Shown piece after piece: positions 6,850 through 13,159 of a stretch of 13,159 nucleotides of DNA. Source of the stretch: Acanthamoeba lenticulata (taxonomy: Eukaryota > Discosea > Longamoebia > Acanthamoebidae). The position numbers and the translations under genes are program-made. The stretch is taken from positions 1-13,159 of the forward strand of contig NAVB01002758.1 of assembly GCA_002179805.1 (NCBI GenBank), read 5' to 3'. How positions within the stretch are numbered: position 1 is the stretch's first letter; each line of letters opens with the position of its first letter. The notes beneath the pieces are model-generated. The model had not been told where the DNA came from and searched no databases. It worked only from the letters and a program-made list of their open reading frames with translations.

Positions 6850-9800
6850 ATGGGCATTACGGGCTTGTTGCCCCTTCTAAAGGCGATAACACGGAATGTG
6901 CACATCAGCCAATACGCCAATCAACGAGTAGCAGTGGACGCCTATTGCTGGCTCCATCGTGGCGCCTACTCTTGCAGTACTGAGTTATGCCAAAACATTC
7001 CTACCGTCAAGTAAGCTCCCCCCCCTCCTGATTCACTCAATTTTTCTCAATTAACAAGCGTTGCATCAAGGTACATCAACTTCTGTTTATCGCGGGTGCA
7101 GTTGCTACGAAGCTTCAACATTACGCCGGTCTTGGTTTTTGACGGTGGCGCGTTGCCGAGCAAGAAGGGCCAAGAAGAGAAGAGGAGAAAGTACTCCAAG
7201 CTGGCCTTTCCTTCTGTTTACGTACCTACTGATCAGCCACCACTCGCTGCAGGAAGCGCCGCGAGGAACGCGCAAAGGCGGCCGAATATCTCCAGCAAGG
7301 GAATCGAGCCGCCGCCAATGACTGCTACCGCAAAGCTGTAGATATCACGCCACGCATGGCGCACAAGTTGATCGTCGTACGCGGTCCTTCAGTGTGCCTT
7401 CATGGTTGTTTGTTGCCTCACCTTGTGTTCCTCACCTTTGTCCTGTGGCTGGCCACCAGGCATTACAACAAGAAGGCGTCGAGTGCATCGTCGCCCCGTA
7501 TGAGGCAGATGCTCAGCTGGCGTTCTTGTCCCGGACGGGATACGTGCACTCTATCATTTCTGAGGACTCCGACTTGCTCCCCTTCGGCTGCACTCGGGTT
7601 CGTTGCCTCCTTCCCCCCCAAACCTCCGCACCGGGAGAAGGACAGGACGTGTGCTTACTTGCTTAGGTTTCCCGAAGCAGGTCTTGTTCAAGATGGACAG
7701 CGATGGCAACGGGAAGGAGATTCAGCTGTCTGATTTGGCTCAAAACACGCCACTACGCTTTCACAATTTCACGCTGGACATGTTTCGCCAGATGTGCATC
7801 CTCTCTGGTTGCGATTATCTCGCTTCCATCAGCGGCCTCGGGGTGAAGAAGGCGCACAGCCTCCTGAGCAAGTACCGGACTATGGACCGCGTGTTCCGGT
7901 TCCTGAAGAACGACCGTAACTACATTGTGCCGCCCGACTACGAGGACGCCTTCGAACGCGCAGAGCGTACCTTCCTGCACCAATCCGTCTTTGACCACGT
8001 CAACCGGAAGGTAGCCCTTCTTCCCCTCCCCCTCGTCGAGCTCACACAGCTCGGACCCCTCCAAGTCTGCTGGCTCACACCATCCGGCCAGGTGGTCCCG
8101 TTGACTCCATACCCGGAGGGCTTGGACGCCTCGTTTTTTCCCTTTTGTGGAGCGTACGCACTCGTTTGAGCCTCTCCTTTATGTCCACCTGGCCCCAACT
8201 CACGAGGCGCTGTGGCGCGGTCGGTACCAGGCCACTCCCGGACGACGTCGCCTGCTTGGTCGCCTCGGGGCGTGTGGATCCCTATTCCTACGAGCCCTTT
8301 GAGGACGAAGGCGCGCAACTGGCCCAGTCCGGCCCACCATCCCTGAGCGTCACCTACGACAGCGACAGCGGAGCAACTGTCGCGCTGAGCTGCGGTCAGT
8401 CTGATGAGGAGGCGGCCATGACCACTCGCGCGTCGCGTTTCCAGCGCAGCACTCCCCTGTCTTCGTCTCTGGGCAGCTCTGGGGGCAGGTACGTCATCCT
8501 TCGCACCGTTCTGCTTCCGTGTATGGGAGGTTGACAGTACCATCCACTCTGCCACAGGCACCACGTGTTGGGGCGGACACCGAGCTTCGGCGGAGGCCGC
8601 AGCGCCAAGATGCCCCTGCTGCTGCCGCAGAGGAACAGCATTTCGAGTTATTTTAGTGCGTCTCTCCTGCCCTCTCCCCCCAATCTACTACGCTCAACTT
8701 TTTCTCCCTTACCTTACGGGAGAACGCTCAGAACTAACCTCGACGTCTGTGTGTGGGCCACCTCACTCTCAGCTCCGTCGTCCAAGCGCGCACAACGCCC
8801 CTTTGTGCCGCCTCGCGGCTCGCAAGGCTCTTCGCAGTCCTCGTTTGAGGAAACTCCGGTTGAGGAAGAGGCCGTTATCGAGCTGAAGAGCCAGGGCGAC
8901 GAAGAAAGCGGTGTCCCCGAAGAGCACGCCCCGGTCAAGGAGGAGGTTAAGGAAGAGGTTAAGGAAGAGGATGAGGACAATGAAGACGAGCGCTTACGAT
9001 CACGGCCGCAGCCCACGCTGCCTCGCCCCGCGGCGATGGAACCCTCGTCTGGCGCCACAAGCACCGGCTATGAACCATTGCGTGCCGGCCACGACATGCA
9101 AGCCAATGCAGAGCATGAGTGGGGGCTGGTGAGGACGTCAACGTCGTCCTACGAAGTGCTCGGTACGTCATTTGGCCTTTTTTCTCGAGAAATACGTCTA
9201 CTAACACGGGTGAGTTCTGCAGTGGCCCGTACTCCGTCTCCTCACTCGCGATTCAAGGTGGCCCCTCGGCCCTTGCTGGGCGACGATTCTCCTACCCGCC
9301 GCCGTCTCTTCTTCGAGGACCAGGTGAGTCGCTCTTTTCATGTTCTTGCAAGCCTGTTGCCTCCGCGAATACGTAATTGCCGTATGTACCATTTTGTTGG
9401 TCGTTACAGGTGCAAGTGGTGGTCACATCCAAATACTTTTCCACAACCACGACAACCACAACAACCACGACGGCCACGGCTACCGCCACCGCCGTGACAA
9501 TTCCACCGGCCGTGACAGCACCGAGGCCCAGCCCGGCACTGGACGCTAGTACGACGGCAAGAGAGGCCGTTTCACCTGCTACGACTCCCCCAGGGTCGGT
9601 GCGGGCATGGCACGATGAGCTGGTTCTCGACCCCACCACGCAGATCATCGAAGAGAGCGATGAGGAGGAGGTGGAGGAACAGGTACCTGCCCGATCATGG
9701 TGTAGTGGCGTAAGCGTGCTCTTCTTGTGACACACCACCCCCTTCTCCTCCTCCTGCTTGGCCAGCTGCAGACGAGAACGAATCCAACAGGCGCAACCGA

Positions 9801-10842
9801 ACGGACAGGACAAATGACTGGCGAAGCGAGCGAGTCGGCACGGCGGAATGCACGGATGACACTGCCATCGACGGCCATCGATGTCTTGTTGGCAGATGCC
9901 CTTCCTGCCGCGGTCTTGTCGCCGCCAGCATCGCGTAAACGACTTCGGGAGGAAGGAGAGGAGGCGGTGACGCGTGCGAAACAAACAGACATGGTCGCGC
10001 CCCTGCTAAAGAAGGAGCGAAGATCGGCCCTCATGGCCAAGGTTGACGACTTTCTTCGCAGCGATGTGCTCGAGGAAGAAGAGGAAGTGGTGCCGAAAGA
10101 GCAGGGCTCGGCCGTAACATCGGCCAAGTCGGAAGACACGATCGATCTAACCAGCGAAGGTATCGCACCTCTTTCCCCCCCCCCCGCCTCATCGGCACGC
10201 GTCTCGCGAGGGCCAGCCTCAGCAGAAACAGTGCACCACCGCTCACTCCGGAAGGGGTCTCTGCGCTTCAGAGTCCCCCGACTTTGAGAGCCCCATGCTG
10301 TCGCGTGGCAAGCGGCTGACCACACCCCTGGGCTTTCTCTCACGCACCGGGCCACGGCGCCAGGCGTCCACCGCGGCCGGGTAGACAGCTCCACTCCCTT
10401 AGGCCTGTAGTGTGGCATTTACTGATCGTGCCGAGCGCGGATGCGCGCGTGGTGAGAACACAGCAGCACACCTTCGAGCAAGGCTAGTGGTGGCGGCGGC
10501 ACTCCAGCGGGGACGCTCTACTCGTACTTTAACAAACAGGGCTTTGCGCGACAATCCCCAGCAGGGAGCGCCTTGGAGGCGACACCGCGACGACCAGTGG
10601 AGCCGCCTCGCGCCTTCACGCCGGCCGCTTCCCCGCCCGAAGAAGGGCCAGGCGAGCTTCTGCCCAAGCTCGAAGAGGACGGAATTGAGATCGTGGGCTT
10701 CACTCCTCGCGCCACACCATCATCGGCGGTCGAACGCCTCCGAGCGAACGCACAGGGTGGAGGTAACCGGCCAACGCCAGTCACCTCGCCCTACTTCTCG
10801 TCTTCGTTCAGGCCGGGCGGTCGGGGCACATCCTCGTCGTGA
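6850..10842 (+). CDS. EXO1: Exonuclease 1 (EXO1), 979 aa, Rad2/XPG family 5'-3' exonuclease and flap nuclease
   Basis: Acts in mismatch repair and double-strand-break end resection. Exons: 6850-7010, 7071-7190, 7253-7376, 7460-7597, 7681-8010, 8092-8132, 8207-8488, 8558-8655, 8773-9162, 9223-9323, 9410-9682, 9766-10159, 10272-10380, 10464-10842; phases agree throughout. The nuclease domain starts [11 protein letters not shown]. Metal-binding acids are Asp30, Asp78, Glu150, Asp152, Asp171, Asp173 and Asp226; the first six fall at the human EXO1 positions as I recall them, which supports the early splice choices. [11 protein letters not shown] (about 235-245) is the DNA-binding helix-two-turn-helix. 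Residues after about 330 are low-complexity and contain regulatory motifs: SISSYF (426-431), three VKEE (486-497), TSKYF (601-605), TIDLTSE (811-817) and LYSYF (872-876). The start Met is fixed, since Gly2 is needed in this family. The exon 6/7 junction is the least certain; an alternative donor is at 8153. Intron 8656-8772 has no stop and is inferred from composition. Confidence 0.93.
8934..8969 (+). repeat. Three tandem VKEE units in EXO1
   Basis: A 12-nt unit, GTYAAGGARGAG, is repeated three times in frame and encodes V-K-E-E at residues 486-497, followed by an acidic run (DEDNEDE). Each unit fits the psi-K-x-E SUMO-conjugation consensus. Confidence 0.85.
9443..9493 (+). repeat. ACN/GCN repeat encoding poly-Thr and Thr-Ala in EXO1
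   Basis: Ten Thr codons (ACA/ACC/ACG) are followed by alternating Ala-Thr codons. The tract starts two residues after the TSKYF motif, in the disordered tail. It uses the same codon mixture as the poly-Thr tract of the USP30-like gene on the opposite strand. Confidence 0.85.
10175..10184. repeat. Poly-C homopolymer (C10) in EXO1 intron
   Basis: The run lies in intron 10160-10271 near its 5' end. A further C11 run sits at 10987-10997, in the spacer after EXO1. Such runs are prone to length errors in assemblies but are outside coding sequence here. Confidence 0.75.
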
Positions 10843-11134
10843 CCTGGTGGAGTACACTAGCCCCGCTTTGTGTGGCGAACAAGGAACACTCGGTGGCCTT
10901 TTCTTTGCCTTGCATTTCTTTTTCTGTCTTCTTTTTCCACGCAATACTGCGGCCTCGTGCCTACTTGTTGTTGCCGGCACACGGGTCCCCCCCCCCCGCC
11001 CAGGCAACAAATCGTCTCAACCTACGTAGTGCACTCTGGCTGCAATACTGGTGCATGCGCCCCTCGGCCAATTGGTTTTGTGCTGGTACATCTCTTACTA
11101 ATTTTGTGCATTCTGTGGTGCATTACAGGAGAAA
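10843..11134. promoter_or_regulatory. Spacer between EXO1 and the FYVE gene, with a candidate 5' UTR intron
   Basis: This 292-nt spacer holds the EXO1 3' UTR and the promoter and leader of the next gene. I find no AATAAA. A likely 5' UTR intron runs 11086-11128 (43 nt): donor gtacat, a TACTAAT branch-like string at 11096-11102, and acceptor ttacag. It ends six nt before the ATG. Reading through its upstream side from an ATG at 11054 joins out of frame, so that segment is treated as leader. Confidence 0.5.
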
Positions 11135-13159
11135 ATGGAGGGCGCTTCTTCTCCTACACAACAACTTTCATCTTCTTCGTCGGGCGTATCGCTTTATGCC
11201 CTTTTACCCAACGACTGGGCCTCCGGCGCACGCCCTCCTCCCACTTCCTTCTCGTCTTCTGCCGTGAGCACGCGGCAGTCCTTTCTGCACAACTTTAGCA
11301 CGACCAACAGTGATGAGGAGGCAGAAGACGAGGACCATGGAGAAGAAGCGGAGGAGAACCAAGGTGAAGAGCAAGTCCAGGACGACAACGACGAAGAAGA
11401 GGGGGATTATGCAGGTGAGCACAACGAAGAGCACCACGCCTTTTCCCAGCCGACTTTTGGCAGCTACGATCCCTATGCACAACAGCACGAAGAAGAGGGG
11501 GAGGAAGAGGAGCCCGAGGATGATGAAGAAGAGGAACCAGGGGTTGCCAACTACGGCTACCCGCAGCAACAAGCACGAGAGGGCTCGACTTCAGGAGGAC
11601 TGGGCTTCATGGGTGCTATAGGACCTTATGGCATGCCATGGTATGCGGGCGCCTCGTCGGCCACTACCACGCCCTCGTCATCCTTCACCAACGTCGCTGG
11701 TGCCTTCTTCGGCGGAGGCAGTCGAACCAACTCGTTCGTTTATGGTGCATCGCTTTTTGGTGGCGTCCCGCTGGCATCGTCATCGTCGTCGTCAACATTT
11801 GCCGTGCCGGGCTCCACCGTTGCTGCCACCACGCTTGAGAGCGCGAACAGCGAGGAGGCAAGCGAAGACGATGGCGGGCATGCCGAGCTCAAGGAGTTCC
11901 CCAAGCACTCGCAGGCTTGGACCGACGACGTCTATCACCCTGAAGTAGAGGAGGAAGAGGATGAAGAAAGCCAAGAGGACGAGCGAGAGGAGCCCCTCCC
12001 TGCTGCGGTCACCACCGCTAGCGCATCTCTGCCGTCAGAGCCTGGTATCAATGGCCGCCTCCCTTTTCCACACACGACACGACACGTTCCGTGCTGTGCT
12101 GTGCTCGTGAGGCTTAGAGAACGTGTAAAACGGCAGTCCCAACGAAGGAGGCCACCGTCGGCACCTCCATCAGTGAAGCTGGCTCAACCGACAGCAAAGT
12201 AACGCGACATAGCAGTAGTAGCTCAGTATTGTCCGCCCGTGATGCTGAACCTCACGACGTTGGTCCGTCACCTGCACCTCATCGCCCCGTGTCTCCAGAA
12301 ATCTAACTGTTCCTTTCCTTTGCTGTACTCAACAGAACGTCCGACGTGGGTGGAGGACAAGTATGCCGCGGCATGTGCCAAATGTACCGTGGACTTCAGG
12401 TAAGGAAAATGGTTCTCCTGTGTAGATCACCGCCCCGTACGCGGATGGGTACTCACGCTGCGCGGGCGGCGGGTGAGTTCAGTACGTTTAAGCGGCGCCA
12501 TCACTGCCGTGGGTGTGGCAAAGTCTTTTGTGCCGATTGCAGCGCCTATTTCCTGGTCCTCCCGCCAGGCTTTGGCTACAAAGCGCCCCAACGCACGTGC
12601 CGCCCGTGCTACATGTACGCCACTCGTTCGACCCCTACGTGACCTGACACTTTCACGTTGCTGATGGTGATGTTGGCGTGCCACACCAAACACGCGTAAT
12701 TGTGGCTGACAGCAAACATTCCGCCGTCGACTATTCAACCAAATACGACACCTTCGGACCAGAGGATGCTCCGGTGCGCTGCTTGCTCCTCTTCCTCTTC
12801 CAGCGTATGGCGTTGGTCGCTCGGTATCTGACTCAGAGATCGCCTTCGCCTCCCTCCGCTGACCCATAGTTGGTGGTGCTCTTGCATGGAGCGGCCGCTA
12901 CGCGCAAGTCGTTTGCTCTCCAGATCGAAGCGCTCAAGGTGCCTGCTCTCGCAATCAGCACAGCAGCATCAGATCATGAGACCTCATTTGACACGTGTCT
13001 GGTGTGCTCGCTGGAATGCAGGCCGACTACCGACTCGTGGTGCCGGACCTGCCAGGCCACGGCTCCCGCGACAACCAGCAGTTCACAATGCAATCGGGTA
13101 CGCTCTTGTGTATCAATGATGGAGAAGGGGAGCAATGCTCATGTTTCCTGTGTGTTTTT
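11135..13159 (+). CDS. FYVE zinc-finger / alpha-beta-hydrolase fusion protein (3' end outside window)
   Basis: Likely exons: 11135-12044, 12137-12262 (uncertain), 12336-12399, 12483-12638, 12713-12773, 12870-12938, 13022-13097, then an intron leaving the window; about 487 residues are visible. The first ~300 residues are Ser-rich with long Glu/Asp runs and Gly/Phe/Tyr-rich parts, and look disordered. The FYVE finger (about 346-405) has every signature: WVED, CAKC, RRHHCRGCG, FCADC and RTCRPC, giving all eight Cys ligands and the basic PI3P-binding patch. It should dock on PI3P membranes such as early endosomes. After about 20 linker residues comes an alpha/beta-hydrolase start: LVVLLHGAAATRKSF (oxyanion HG) and YRLVVPDLPGHGSRD. 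The nucleophile elbow, acid and His lie beyond the edge, so activity cannot be judged. Phases are consistent across all five junctions from FYVE to hydrolase. The exon between 12137 and 12262 could end at 12238, or be absent. Confidence 0.8.

Noticed and set aside
11415..11463. Strong donor-like CAG|GTGAGC followed by acceptor-like ttttggcag in the FYVE gene
   Set aside because: Removing 49 nt shifts the frame into a stop around 11619, and the nearer acceptor (35 nt) also breaks frame. The unspliced reading stays open with consistent composition.
12346..12482. The + strand open frame that runs through intron 12400-12482 into the FYVE exon
   Set aside because: Only the part from 12483 is coding in this frame. 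The first FYVE half (WVED, CAKC) is in another frame, and splicing 12399 to 12483 rebuilds the finger.
1..13159. CRISPR arrays, tRNA or rRNA genes, insertion sequences, bacterial operons or phage genes
   Set aside because: None was seen. No repeat-spacer pattern, terminal inverted repeats, transposase or reverse-transcriptase motifs, or cloverleaf was found by eye, and the genes are spliced eukaryotic ones.

Overview
The window is nuclear DNA of an intron-rich, gene-dense, GC-rich unicellular eukaryote. It carries seven protein genes on both strands. Most of their introns are 31-143 nt, nearly all GT-AG, and the spacers are short. The gene set (AP-4 beta, USP30-type deubiquitinase, a costars-like protein, DUSP23-type phosphatase, EXO1, FYVE protein) and the gene structure suggest an amoebozoan similar to Acanthamoeba. 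That assignment is inference; nothing in the sequence names the species. All gene models were spliced by eye, using reading phase, splice signals and fit to the recalled shape of each family.

Layout. 1-2434 (-): N-terminal 513 residues of the AP-4 adaptor beta subunit in ten exons, with the 3' end outside the window. 2565-3047 (+): a 138-residue PH-like protein, divergent from AP-4 across 130 bp. 3192-5038 (-): a complete 426-residue USP30-like deubiquitinase in seven exons, convergent with the PH-like gene. 5355-5952 (+): a 114-residue protein with a costars-like segment, including a 10-nt microexon. 6030-6831 (+): a DUSP23/VHZ-like dual-specificity phosphatase with a 31-nt intron. 6850-10842 (+): exonuclease 1 (EXO1) in fourteen exons, 979 residues, starting 18 nt after the phosphatase stop. 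11135 to beyond the right edge (+): an acidic, disordered N-terminal region joined to a complete FYVE zinc finger and then to the start of an alpha/beta-hydrolase domain.

The genes do not form one pathway. AP-4 (cargo sorting at the trans-Golgi) and the FYVE protein (PI3P-positive endosomes) both belong to the endomembrane system. EXO1 acts in mismatch repair and DNA end resection. The USP30-like protein and the phosphatase are signalling or turnover enzymes. The most distinctive item is the FYVE/alpha-beta-hydrolase fusion. Next are the regulatory-motif-rich EXO1 tail (MIP-like, PIP-like, SUMO-consensus and SIM motifs) and the Ser third catalytic residue of the USP30-like enzyme.

Splice donors here often read GTNCGY rather than GTRAGT, which helped choose between alternative models.
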